A DNA stretch of 64,000 nucleotides from Jiangella sp. DSM 45060 (GTDB lineage Bacteria > Actinomycetota > Actinomycetes > Jiangellales > Jiangellaceae). Shown piece after piece: positions 1-7,542 of this stretch (positions are counted from its first letter, which is position 1; each line of letters begins with the position of its first letter). A program made the translations under genes and the position numbers. The notes under the pieces were generated by a model. The model saw nothing but the letters and a program-made list of their open reading frames with translations, was not told where the DNA came from and did no database searches. Where the stretch lies: contig NZ_LT629771.1 in the NCBI RefSeq assembly GCF_900105175.1, positions 7,150,622 to 7,214,621 on the forward strand, given 5' to 3'.

Positions 1-1721
1 CCGCCGCGCTCGGCCAGCCGCCCGTCGTCGAGGACGAGGATCTGGTCGGCGTCGGCGATGGTGTGCAGCCGGTGCGCGATGACGAGGACGGTCTTGCCGA
101 CGGCGAGCGTGGCCAGCGCGTCCTGGACGGCGGCCTCGCTGTCGGGATCGAGCGCGGCGGTCGCCTCGTCCAGCACGACGATCGGCGCGCCGGACAGGAT
201 CGCCCGCGCGATCGTCAGCCGCTGCCGCTCGCCGCCGGACAGACTGCCGCCGCCCGCGTCGAGCAGCGTGTCGTAGCCGCTGGGCAGCCGCTCGATGACG
301 TCGTGGACGTGCGCGGCGACGGCGGCCGCGCGGACCTCGGCGTCGCTCGCCCCGGGCCGGCCGATGCGGATGTTCTCGGCGACGCTGTCGCGCAGCAGCG
401 CGACGTCCTGGAACACCAGCGACATCGACGCCAGCAGCTCGGCGGACGGGATCGAGCGCACGTCGGCGCCGCCGACGCGCACCGCGCCGTCGCTCACGTC
501 GTAGAACCGCGGCAGCAGCGAGGCCAGCGTCGTCTTGCCCGCGCCGGACGGGCCGACGATCGCCGTGACCGTGCCCGGCCGGCACACCGCGCTGACGCCG
601 TCGACCGCGTTCGTCACGCCGTCGTAGGAGAAGCGGACGCGGTCGAACTCGACGCCGTGGCCGTCCGGCCGGCGCGGGTGGGCCGGCTCCGGCAGCGGTG
701 CCCGGGCCAGCAGCCGCTCGATGTTGGCCGCGCCCATGCGGCCCTTGCGCACGCCCTGCATGGCCGTCACGGCCGGGAGGATCGAGTTCGGCAGCCCGAT
801 CGCGACGACGAGGAACGCGACGAGGTCAGCGCCGGCGAGCGTCCCGCGGTCGACGAAGGCCAGCCCGGCCGCCGTCACGACGGTGAGGACGGCCAGCTCG
901 GAGCCGAACAGCCGCGACGCCGCCGAGCTGTGCCGCACCTCGGCGACCCACGCCGCGAACGCCTGGGTGTGCTCGTCCACCGCGTCGTCGAAGCGGCGCA
1001 GCACACGCCCGCCGGTGCCGAACGTCTTGACCACCTGGATGCCGTCGGCGTACTCGATGCTGGCGGCGCTGATGCGCTGGTCGGCGGCGATCAGCCGGTT
1101 CATGTGCGTCGTCATCGAGCGCATGGAGACGCGGTAGAAGATCGCCATCAGGGCGAGCACGCCCAGCACGATCAGCGCCATCCGCGGGTCGACCACGAAC
1201 AGGTAGGCGCTCGCGACCGTCATCACCGTGACCGCGCCGGTCAGCTGCCCCAGCGCGTGCGCGATGACCTCGTGCATCTCCTCGAGGTCGCCGGTCATCG
1301 CCCGCTTGACCTGGCCCGAGCCCGCGGCGCGGAACCAGCCCAGCGGCAGCGCGCCGAGGTGGCGGACGATCCGCCCGCGCAGCTCGTGCAGGATCGCGGC
1401 GTCGGCGTAGTGGCCGATCCGGGACGACTGCACGAGCAGCACCAGCCACAGGCCGGCGCCCGCCGCGCCGATGCCGACCCACGTCCAGATCGCCCGCCGC
1501 GCCCCGTCGGGGTCGTCGAGCAGCACCCGCGCGATCTCGGCGACGGCGATGTAGGGCACGATGCCGGCCGCGGAGCTCAGGGCCGAGAGGATCGCACAGG
1601 CGATGAGATGGCCCCTGATCGGCGCGAGCAGCCGGGCCAGCGCTCCCGGCTTCGCGAGGCCGGCGACGGGATCCGCGGCGGTGTGGGCGGCCGTCGCGGG
1701 CGCACGGGTGTCGGCGGTCAT
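1..1721 (-). CDS. ABC exporter, fused permease-ATPase (C-terminus beyond left edge)
   Basis: This minus-strand frame runs from an ATG at 1721 off the left edge without a stop, giving about 573 residues. The first ~320 residues form an ABC type-1 exporter membrane domain. The ATPase follows: Walker A GPSGAGKTT near 530-560, signature LSGGERQR near 220-245, Walker B VVLDEATAALD near 160-190, and the H-loop IAHRLHT near 60-75. An AGGAGG lies 9 nt before the ATG, and an iron-box-like sequence lies just upstream. Half-transporters of this class (YbtP/YbtQ, IrtA/IrtB) move siderophores and usually work as pairs, so a partner may lie to the left. A siderophore role is inferred from the iron box, not from substrate-specific residues. 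Confidence 0.9.
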   Translation of the reverse strand, partial: MTADTRAPATAAHTAADPVAGLAKPGALARLLAPIRGHLIACAILSALSSAAGIVPYIAVAEIARVLLDDPDGARRAIWTWVGIGAAGAGLWLVLLVQSSRIGHYADAAILHELRGRIVRHLGALPLGWFRAAGSGQVKRAMTGDLEEMHEVIAHALGQLTGAVTVMTVASAYLFVVDPRMALIVLGVLALMAIFYRVSMRSMTTHMNRLIAADQRISAASIEYADGIQVVKTFGTGGRVLRRFDDAVDEHTQAFAAWVAEVRHSSAASRLFGSELAVLTVVTAAGLAFVDRGTLAGADLVAFLVVAIGLPNSILPAVTAMQGVRKGRMGAANIERLLARAPLPEPAHPRRPDGHGVEFDRVRFSYDGVTNAVDGVSAVCRPGTVTAIVGPSGAGKTTLASLLPRFYDVSDGAVRVGGADVRSIPSAELLASMSLVFQDVALLRDSVAENIRIGRPGASDAEVRAAAVAAHVHDVIERLPSGYDTLLDAGGGSLSGGERQRLTIARAILSGAPIVVLDEATAALDPDSEAAVQDALATLAVGKTVLVIAHRLHTIADADQILVLDDGRLAERG

Positions 1722-1738
1722 CGAACTGGTCCTCCTGG

Positions 1739-1757
1739 GAAGGTATGCCTAACCTCA
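1739..1757. promoter_or_regulatory. DtxR/IdeR-type iron box before the ABC exporter
   Basis: The 19-bp sequence GAAGGTATGCCTAACCTCA matches the consensus TTAGGTTAGGCTAACCTAA at 13 positions, including the whole CTAACCT half. It lies 17 nt upstream of the exporter start, over the likely promoter. A metal-loaded DtxR/IdeR repressor would shut the gene down when iron is plentiful. A much better copy (16/19) precedes the siderophore operon at 47050. Confidence 0.6.
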
Positions 1758-1765
1758 CGCAGCAT

Positions 1766-1779
1766 CTTGAGTCTTCAAG
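1766..1779. promoter_or_regulatory. Short dyad upstream of merR
   Basis: CTTGA-gtct-TCAAG is a 5-bp-arm dyad that ends 8 nt before the MerR start codon, in the 66-bp gap shared with the exporter. MerR proteins bind dyads in their own or divergent promoters, so this is a candidate autoregulatory site. The arms are short, and chance occurrence cannot be excluded. Confidence 0.35.
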
Positions 1780-1787
1780 GTGAGTTG

Positions 1788-2360
1788 ATGTCAACTGGAC
1801 CGATGAGCGTCTCGATCGGCCAGGCCGCCGCCCGCTTCGGCCTCGCGCCGTCCACCCTGCGGTGGTGGGAGTCCCAGGGCGTGCTGCGCGCGCCGTCGCG
1901 GCGCAACGGCCGGCGCGCCTACACCGAGACAGACCTGCGCCGCATCGGCCTCGCCTACCTGTGCTGCGTCACCGGTGCGATGCCGCTCGACCAGGCCGCC
2001 GTCGTCACGTCGGCGAGCCGGAACCAGGACTGGCAGGAGGCCGTGCAGCGCCATGCCGACGTCGTCGCGGAGCGCATCGAGCGGCTGCGCCGGGCCCAGG
2101 CGTACCTGCTGCACCTGCTCCGGTGCCCCGACGACGACATCGTCCGCGACTGCCCCTACCTCGACGACGAACTGCGCCGCCACGTCCCGGCTAGCCGTGA
2201 CGAAACGCGTGGCGAAACAGCTGCGGCCTCAGGCCGCCAGTGCTTCGTCTGCGGGGAGCCGCTCACGCAACCCGCCCGCGGCCGGCCCCGCCGGTACTGC
2301 TCGCCCGCCTGCCGGCAGCGGCGCTACCGCGCGTCGGGCGGCAGCACCTGGGGGCCGTAG
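1788..2360 (+). CDS. MerR-family regulator with C-terminal CxxC zinc-ribbon-like tail
   Basis: The protein has 190 residues from an ATG with AAGGTGAG about 6 nt upstream. An N-terminal MerR helix-turn-helix (SIGQAAARFGLAPSTLRWWE, about residues 8-27) is followed by a helical linker. A C-terminal tail carries CxxC (CFVCG) and CxxxC (YCSPAC) pairs, the latter in the GRPRRYCSPACRQRRYR context often appended to actinobacterial regulators. The open frame extends far upstream to position 63, but that part is antisense to the exporter. The gene is divergent from the exporter and may control it. The effector is unknown; the cysteines could bind metal. Its 3' end overlaps the convergent LysR gene by 37 bp. 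Confidence 0.85.
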   Translation: MSTGPMSVSIGQAAARFGLAPSTLRWWESQGVLRAPSRRNGRRAYTETDLRRIGLAYLCCVTGAMPLDQAAVVTSASRNQDWQEAVQRHADVVAERIERLRRAQAYLLHLLRCPDDDIVRDCPYLDDELRRHVPASRDETRGETAAASGRQCFVCGEPLTQPARGRPRRYCSPACRQRRYRASGGSTWGP

Positions 2361-3223
2361 CGCTCGGCGCAGAACCCGCGCAGCCGGGCGGCGAACGACC
2401 CGAGGGTGGGTGAGGCGTGGTGGCTGGGCCGCCAGGCGGCCCAGAGGTGGATGCGCAACGCGGCGCCCTTGTGCAGGATCTCCAGCGGGTGCAGGCCGAA
2501 CCGGGGGTCGTCGGTGACGACGGCGGCGCCGCGGCCGGCGGCGGCGAGGGCCTGGGCGACCTGGGCGTTGGAGGTCTCGACGGCCGACTCGAGGGCGAGC
2601 CCGGCCTGGTGCAGCGCGCCGTCGAGGATCTGCCGGGTCTTGAGGTGCGGCGGCAGCACGACGACCGGCATCGCCGCCAGCTCGTCCAGGGTGACGCCCG
2701 GGCGGCCGGACCACGGGTGGTCGGCGCGAACGTAGGCGAACACCGGCAGGACGGCGATGGCCGTGCGGGCCAGCTCGCGGTGCGGCCGCTCGGTGACGAT
2801 GACGAGGTCGACGCCGCGGTCGAGGGCGGCGTAGGCGTCGTCGGGTCCGGACTCGATGACCGTCGGGACGGGGTCGTCGTCGCGGAGGGTGGCGAGGAAC
2901 GGCGCCAGCACGTCGGTCAGCGTGGTGGTCGGCGCGGCCAGCGCGATGTGGCCGAGCCGCCCGGCGGCCAGCTCGGCCGCCGCCTGCTTCGCGTGCTCGG
3001 CCCGCACCAGCAGGTCGCGCGCGATCGGCAGGAACTCGCGGCCGGCCGCGCTCAGCACCAACCGGCCCCGGACCCGGGCGAACAGGTCGGCGCCCAGCTC
3101 GCGTTCGAGCTGGCGCAGCTGCCGCGAGAGCGCCGGCTGGGTCAGGTGCAGCTCGGCCGCCGCGCCGCTCGCGGTGCCGACGTCGGCTGTGGCGACGAAG
3201 TAACGCAGTACCCGGAGCTCCAT
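2324..3223 (-). CDS. LysR-family transcriptional regulator
   Basis: The protein has 299 residues, a normal LTTR length. The N-terminal winged helix-turn-helix is clear (ASGAAAELHLTQPALSRQLR, about residues 18-37), followed by a periplasmic-binding-like effector domain. The ATG has GAGGGG upstream. It is transcribed away from gabT across an 87-bp gap that holds ATGC/GCAT dyads of the LysR T-N11-A type. Divergent placement makes it the likely activator of the gabT-gabD-aldehyde dehydrogenase-amine oxidase operon. The inducer is not known; GABA or a polyamine would fit. Confidence 0.93.
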   Translation of the reverse strand: MELRVLRYFVATADVGTASGAAAELHLTQPALSRQLRQLERELGADLFARVRGRLVLSAAGREFLPIARDLLVRAEHAKQAAAELAAGRLGHIALAAPTTTLTDVLAPFLATLRDDDPVPTVIESGPDDAYAALDRGVDLVIVTERPHRELARTAIAVLPVFAYVRADHPWSGRPGVTLDELAAMPVVVLPPHLKTRQILDGALHQAGLALESAVETSNAQVAQALAAAGRGAAVVTDDPRFGLHPLEILHKGAALRIHLWAAWRPSHHASPTLGSFAARLRGFCAERYGPQVLPPDAR

Positions 3224-3237
3224 CGCACCCCTCAGAC

Positions 3238-3252
3238 ATGCTCAGCAGGCAT
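3238..3252. promoter_or_regulatory. Candidate LysR operator (T-N11-A dyad)
   Basis: ATGC-tcagcag-GCAT has the T-N11-A geometry typical of LysR-type sites. A second ATGC (3261) and GCAT (3281) pair follows within the same lysR-gabT gap. Two related half-site pairs would suit the recognition and activation sites of a tetrameric regulator. Confidence 0.4.
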
Positions 3253-3310
3253 AGGTCGTCATGCTATCGGGTATTGGACGGCATGAAGTGGCGGACCTCA
3301 CGATGGGCCC

Positions 3311-4630
3311 ATGCCGCTGACCCAGATCCGGAAGGTCGTGACGGCCATCCCCGGCCCGCGATCCGTCGCGTTGATGACCCGCAAGGCCCAGGCGGTCGCG
3401 CCCGGCGTGGCCACGACGATGCCCGTCTTCGCCGTCGAGGCGGCCGGCGGCATCGTGCGCGACGCCGACGACAACCAGCTCATCGACCTCGGGTCGGGCA
3501 TCGCCGTGACGACGGTCGGCGTCAGCGCGCCGCGGGTGGTCGAGGCCGTCGCCGCGCAGGCCGCCGCGTTCACCCACACCTGCTTCATGGTGACGCCGTA
3601 CGAGGCGTACGTGCAGGTCGCCGAGGCCCTGAACCGGCTGACCCCGGGCGAGCACGAGAAGCGCACCGTGCTGTTCAACTCCGGCGCCGAGGCGGTCGAG
3701 AACGCCGTCAAGATCGCCCGCACCTACACCGGCAAGCAGGCCGTCGTCGTGTTCGACCACGCCTACCACGGCCGCACCAACCTCACGATGGCCATGACGG
3801 CCAAGTCGGCGCCGTACAAGAACGGCTTCGGCCCGTTCGCGCCCGAGGTGTACCGGGCGCCGCTGTCCTACCCGTACCGCGACGGCGGCACCGACGGCGC
3901 CGCGGCCGCGCGGCGGGCGATCGACGTCATCGAGACGCAGGTCCGCGCCGAGAACCTGGCCGCCGTCGTCATCGAGCCGATCCAGGGCGAGGGCGGGTTC
4001 ATCGTCCCGGCGCCGGGCTTCCTCGCGGCGCTGGCCGAGTGGTGCGGCGCGAACGGCGTGGTCTTCGTGGCCGACGAGGTGCAGTCCGGCCTCGCCCGCA
4101 CCGGCGCCATGTACGCGTGCGAGCACGAGGACGTCGTCCCGGACCTCGTCGTGACGGCGAAGGGCGTCGCCGACGGGCTGCCGCTGTCGGCCGTCACCGG
4201 GCGCGCGGAGATCATGGACGCCCCCAAGGGCGGCGGCCTGGGCGGCACCTACGGCGGCAACCCGCTGGCCTGCGCGGCCGCGCTCGCCACCATCGCCACC
4301 ATCGAGGCCGACGGGCTGATCGAGCGGGCCCGGAAGATCGGCGCGGTGCTCCGCGACCGGCTGGAGGGCCTGGCCGCCACCGACCCGCGCATCGGCGACG
4401 TCCGTGGGCGCGGCGCGATGATGGCGGTCGAGCTGGTCGGCCCGGACGGCGCGCCGGACGCGGCGCTGGCCCGGGCCGTGGCCGCCGGCTGCCACGCCCG
4501 CGGCGTCATCGTGCTGACCTGCGGCACCTACGGCAACGTGCTGCGGCTGTTGCCGCCGCTGGTGATCGACGACGAGCTGCTGCACGACGGACTGGACGTG
4601 CTCGAAGAGGCCCTGGGAGGCCGGCCGTGA
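3311..4630 (+). CDS. gabT: 4-aminobutyrate aminotransferase
   Basis: The 439-residue class III PLP aminotransferase moves the amino group of GABA to 2-oxoglutarate, giving succinate semialdehyde. The start (MPLTQIRKVVTAIPGPRS) resembles other actinobacterial GabT starts. Conserved stretches include FNSGAEAVENAVKIAR, YHGRTN, ADEVQSG and the PLP-lysine region VVTAKGVADGLPLSAVTGR. It opens a four-gene run: GTGA overlap with gabD, then an aldehyde dehydrogenase and a copper amine oxidase. The start codon has only a weak ribosome site. Confidence 0.95.
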   Translation: MPLTQIRKVVTAIPGPRSVALMTRKAQAVAPGVATTMPVFAVEAAGGIVRDADDNQLIDLGSGIAVTTVGVSAPRVVEAVAAQAAAFTHTCFMVTPYEAYVQVAEALNRLTPGEHEKRTVLFNSGAEAVENAVKIARTYTGKQAVVVFDHAYHGRTNLTMAMTAKSAPYKNGFGPFAPEVYRAPLSYPYRDGGTDGAAAARRAIDVIETQVRAENLAAVVIEPIQGEGGFIVPAPGFLAALAEWCGANGVVFVADEVQSGLARTGAMYACEHEDVVPDLVVTAKGVADGLPLSAVTGRAEIMDAPKGGGLGGTYGGNPLACAAALATIATIEADGLIERARKIGAVLRDRLEGLAATDPRIGDVRGRGAMMAVELVGPDGAPDAALARAVAAGCHARGVIVLTCGTYGNVLRLLPPLVIDDELLHDGLDVLEEALGGRP

Positions 4631-6108
4631 CCACCCTGACGACGGACGGCCTGGCCGCCCACCTGGACCAGCTCGACCCGGCCAACGGCGTCTTCGTCGG
4701 GGGCCGCTGGCGGCCCGCGGCGGCCACCTTCGCCGTCGACGACCCCGCTACCGGTGACGTGCTGGCCGCCGTCAGCGACGCGACAGTGCGGGACGCCGCC
4801 GACGCGGTGACCGCCGCGGCCGCGGCCGCGCCCGGCTGGCGGCGCACGGCGCCCCGGCGGCGGGCGGAGGCGCTGCGCCGCGCCTACGAGCTGATGACGG
4901 CCGACGCGGACCGGCTGACGATGCTGATCGCGGCCGAGAACGGCAAGTCGCTGGCCGACGCGGCCGGCGAGGTCACGTACGCCGCCGAGTTCTTCCGCTG
5001 GTTCTCCGAGGAGACGGCCCGGACGTCGGGCAGCTACGGCGAGTCGCCGGCCGGCGACACCCGCATCGTCGTGACGCACCGGCCGGTAGGCGTCGCCGCG
5101 CTGGTCACGCCGTGGAACTTCCCCGCGGCGATGGCCACCCGCAAGATCGCGCCCGCGCTCGCGGCCGGGTGCACGGTCGTGCTCAAGCCCGCGTCGCAGA
5201 CCCCGCTGACGGCGCTCGCCATCGCCCGCATCCTGGCCGACGCCGGCGTCCCCGACGGCGTCGTGAACGTGGTCCCGACGACGGACTCCCGCGGCGTCGT
5301 CGCGGCGTGGCTGGCCGACCCGCGGGTCCGCAAGATCTCCTTCACCGGCTCGACCGAGGTCGGGCGGGCGCTGCTCAAGCAGGCCGCGGACCGGGTGGTG
5401 AACTCGTCGATGGAGCTGGGCGGGAACGCGCCGTTCATCGTCACCGCGGACGCCGACCTCGACGAGGCGGTCGCCGGCGCGATGGTGGCGAAGTTCCGCA
5501 ACGGCGGCCAGGCCTGCACGGCCGCCAACCGGTTCTACGTCCACGAGCAGGTGGCCGACGCGTTCGTCGCGAAGCTCGGCGCGGCCGTCGAAGCCCTGAC
5601 CGTCGGCCCGGCCACGACCGGCGCGCAGATCGGCCCGCTCATCTCCGCCACCGCGGTCGCCGACGTGCGGGCGCTGGTCGACGCGGCTGTCGCCGGTGGC
5701 GCGACGGTGACCCATCGGGCCACCGTGCCCGCGGGGCTGACCGGGCACTTCGTCGCCCCGGTCGTGCTGCGTGACGTGCCGCCGGACTCGCCGGTCGTCA
5801 CCGAGGAGATCTTCGGGCCGGTCGCCCCGGTCGTGACCTGGCGACACGAGGACGAGCTGCTGGGCATGGTGAACGGCAGCGAGTATGGTCTGGCCGCCTA
5901 CGTCTACGCCGGTGACCTGCGGCGGGCGCTGCGCCTCGCCGAGGCCGTCGACGCGGGCATGGTCGGCGTGGGCCGCGGGCTGGTCTCCGACCCGGCGGCG
6001 CCGTTCGGCGGCGTGAAGCAGAGCGGGCTCGGCCGGGAGGGCGCCCGGCAGGGCCTGGAGGAGTTCACCGAGACCCAGTACTTCAGCATCGGATGGAGCG
6101 GCGCATGA
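4627..6108 (+). CDS. gabD: NAD(P)-dependent succinate-semialdehyde dehydrogenase
   Basis: The 493-residue protein starts at a GTG that overlaps the gabT stop (GTGA), indicating translational coupling; the open frame upstream of it is antisense or out of frame. It is an aldehyde dehydrogenase with the catalytic glutamate in MELGGNAP (near residue 262) and nucleophilic cysteine in GGQACTA (near 297), plus the EEIFGPV motif. SSADH oxidises succinate semialdehyde from GabT to succinate, which enters the TCA cycle. Residues alone cannot decide NAD versus NADP use. Confidence 0.92.
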   Translation: MTTLTTDGLAAHLDQLDPANGVFVGGRWRPAAATFAVDDPATGDVLAAVSDATVRDAADAVTAAAAAAPGWRRTAPRRRAEALRRAYELMTADADRLTMLIAAENGKSLADAAGEVTYAAEFFRWFSEETARTSGSYGESPAGDTRIVVTHRPVGVAALVTPWNFPAAMATRKIAPALAAGCTVVLKPASQTPLTALAIARILADAGVPDGVVNVVPTTDSRGVVAAWLADPRVRKISFTGSTEVGRALLKQAADRVVNSSMELGGNAPFIVTADADLDEAVAGAMVAKFRNGGQACTAANRFYVHEQVADAFVAKLGAAVEALTVGPATTGAQIGPLISATAVADVRALVDAAVAGGATVTHRATVPAGLTGHFVAPVVLRDVPPDSPVVTEEIFGPVAPVVTWRHEDELLGMVNGSEYGLAAYVYAGDLRRALRLAEAVDAGMVGVGRGLVSDPAAPFGGVKQSGLGREGARQGLEEFTETQYFSIGWSGA

Positions 6109-7538
6109 CCACGGTCCAGAACTTCGTCGGCGGCGAGTCGGCGCCGGCCGCGTCGGGCGCGACGATGCCCCTGGTCGATCCGTCCACCGGTGAGACCTAC
6201 GGCGAGGCGCCGCTGTCCGGCGAGGCCGACGTCGCCGCCGCCTACGAGGCGGCGGCGAAGGCGTTCACCGGGTGGCGGCGCAGCACGCCGGCCGAGCGGC
6301 AGAAGGCGCTGCTCGGCATCGCCGACGAGGTCGAGCGGCACGCCGACGAGCTGGTGGCGGCCGAGGGCCGCGACACCGGCAAGCCGGCGCACCTCACGGC
6401 GGCGGAGGAGATCCCGCCGATGGCCGACCAGCTGCGCTTCTTCGCCGGTGCGGCCCGTGTCCTCGAGGGCCGGTCCGCGGGGGAGTACCTGGCGGGTCAC
6501 ACCTCGTGGGTGCGCCGCGAGCCGATCGGCGTGATCGGCCAGGTGACGCCGTGGAACTACCCGATGATGATGGCCGTCTGGAAGTTCGCCCCGGCCATCG
6601 CGGCGGGCAACACGGTGGTGCTCAAGCCGAGCGACACCACGCCGGTGACGACGGTGCTGCTGGCCGAGCTGGCCGCGCGGCACCTGCCGCCGGGCGTGCT
6701 GAACGTCGTCGCGGGCGACCGGAGCACCGGCGCGGCCGTCGTCGCCCATCCGGCGGCGCAGATGGTCTCGATCACCGGCTCGGTCGCGGCCGGGCGCGCG
6801 GTGGCGGCCGGCGCCGGCGAACGGCTGCAGCGCACGCACCTGGAGCTGGGCGGCAAGGCGCCGGTCATCGTCTTCCCCGACGCCGACCTCGCGGCCGCCG
6901 CCGCGACCATCGCCGAGGCCGGCTACTTCAACGCCGGCCAGGACTGCACCGCCGCCACCCGCGTGCTCGTCCACGAGTCCGCGGCCGCCGACTTCACCGC
7001 GGCGCTGACCGACCAGGCGGCCCAGGCGCGGACCACGTACGGCGCGCGGCCCGGCGACGAGGACGCCTGGATCCCGCCGGTGAACAACGCCCAGCAGCTC
7101 GACCGCGTCCTCGGCGCCATCGCCCGGACGCCGGACCACGCCACCGTGACCACCGGCGGCGCCCGCCAGGGCAGCACCGGTTTCTACGTCGAGCCGACCG
7201 TCATCGCCGGCCTGCGCCAGGACGACTGGCTCACCCAGCACGAGATCTTCGGCCCGGTCATCACGGTTCAGACCTTCCGCACCGAGGACGAGGCCGTCGA
7301 GCTGGCCAACGGCGTCGAGTACGGCCTGGCCTCCTCGGTGTGGACGGCGAACGTGCAGGTGGCGCTGCGGGTGTCGGCCGAGCTGGACTTCGGCTGCGTG
7401 TGGATCAACACCCACATCCCGCTGGTCGCGGAGATGCCGCACGGCGGCTTCAAGTCGTCCGGCCACGGCAAGGACCTGTCGGTCTACGGTCTCGAGGACT
7501 ACACCCGCATCAAGCACGTCATGGCGTCGCTGGGCTGA
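6105..7538 (+). CDS. Aldehyde dehydrogenase, probably gamma-aminobutyraldehyde dehydrogenase
   Basis: The 477-residue protein starts at an ATG overlapping the gabD stop (ATGA), with GGAG 6 nt upstream. An in-frame ATG at 6093 lies deeper inside gabD and is less likely. The catalytic glutamate is in ELGGKAP (near residue 246) and the cysteine in NAGQDCTAATR (near 279). The GQDC form and overall sequence resemble PatD/PuuC-type aminobutyraldehyde dehydrogenases. Between gabD and an amine oxidase, conversion of 4-aminobutanal to GABA is the most economical role. Betaine aldehyde is an alternative substrate. Confidence 0.85.
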   Translation: MTTVQNFVGGESAPAASGATMPLVDPSTGETYGEAPLSGEADVAAAYEAAAKAFTGWRRSTPAERQKALLGIADEVERHADELVAAEGRDTGKPAHLTAAEEIPPMADQLRFFAGAARVLEGRSAGEYLAGHTSWVRREPIGVIGQVTPWNYPMMMAVWKFAPAIAAGNTVVLKPSDTTPVTTVLLAELAARHLPPGVLNVVAGDRSTGAAVVAHPAAQMVSITGSVAAGRAVAAGAGERLQRTHLELGGKAPVIVFPDADLAAAAATIAEAGYFNAGQDCTAATRVLVHESAAADFTAALTDQAAQARTTYGARPGDEDAWIPPVNNAQQLDRVLGAIARTPDHATVTTGGARQGSTGFYVEPTVIAGLRQDDWLTQHEIFGPVITVQTFRTEDEAVELANGVEYGLASSVWTANVQVALRVSAELDFGCVWINTHIPLVAEMPHGGFKSSGHGKDLSVYGLEDYTRIKHVMASLG

Positions 7539-7542
7539 CACT

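Noticed and set aside
63-1787. Long plus-strand frame continuous with merR
   Set aside because: It is the antisense of the ABC exporter, Arg/Asp/Gly-rich without domains; merR begins at the ATG at 1788.
826-1794. Minus-strand 322-residue frame
   Set aside because: It is a frame-shifted shadow of the exporter and lacks ATPase or membrane features.
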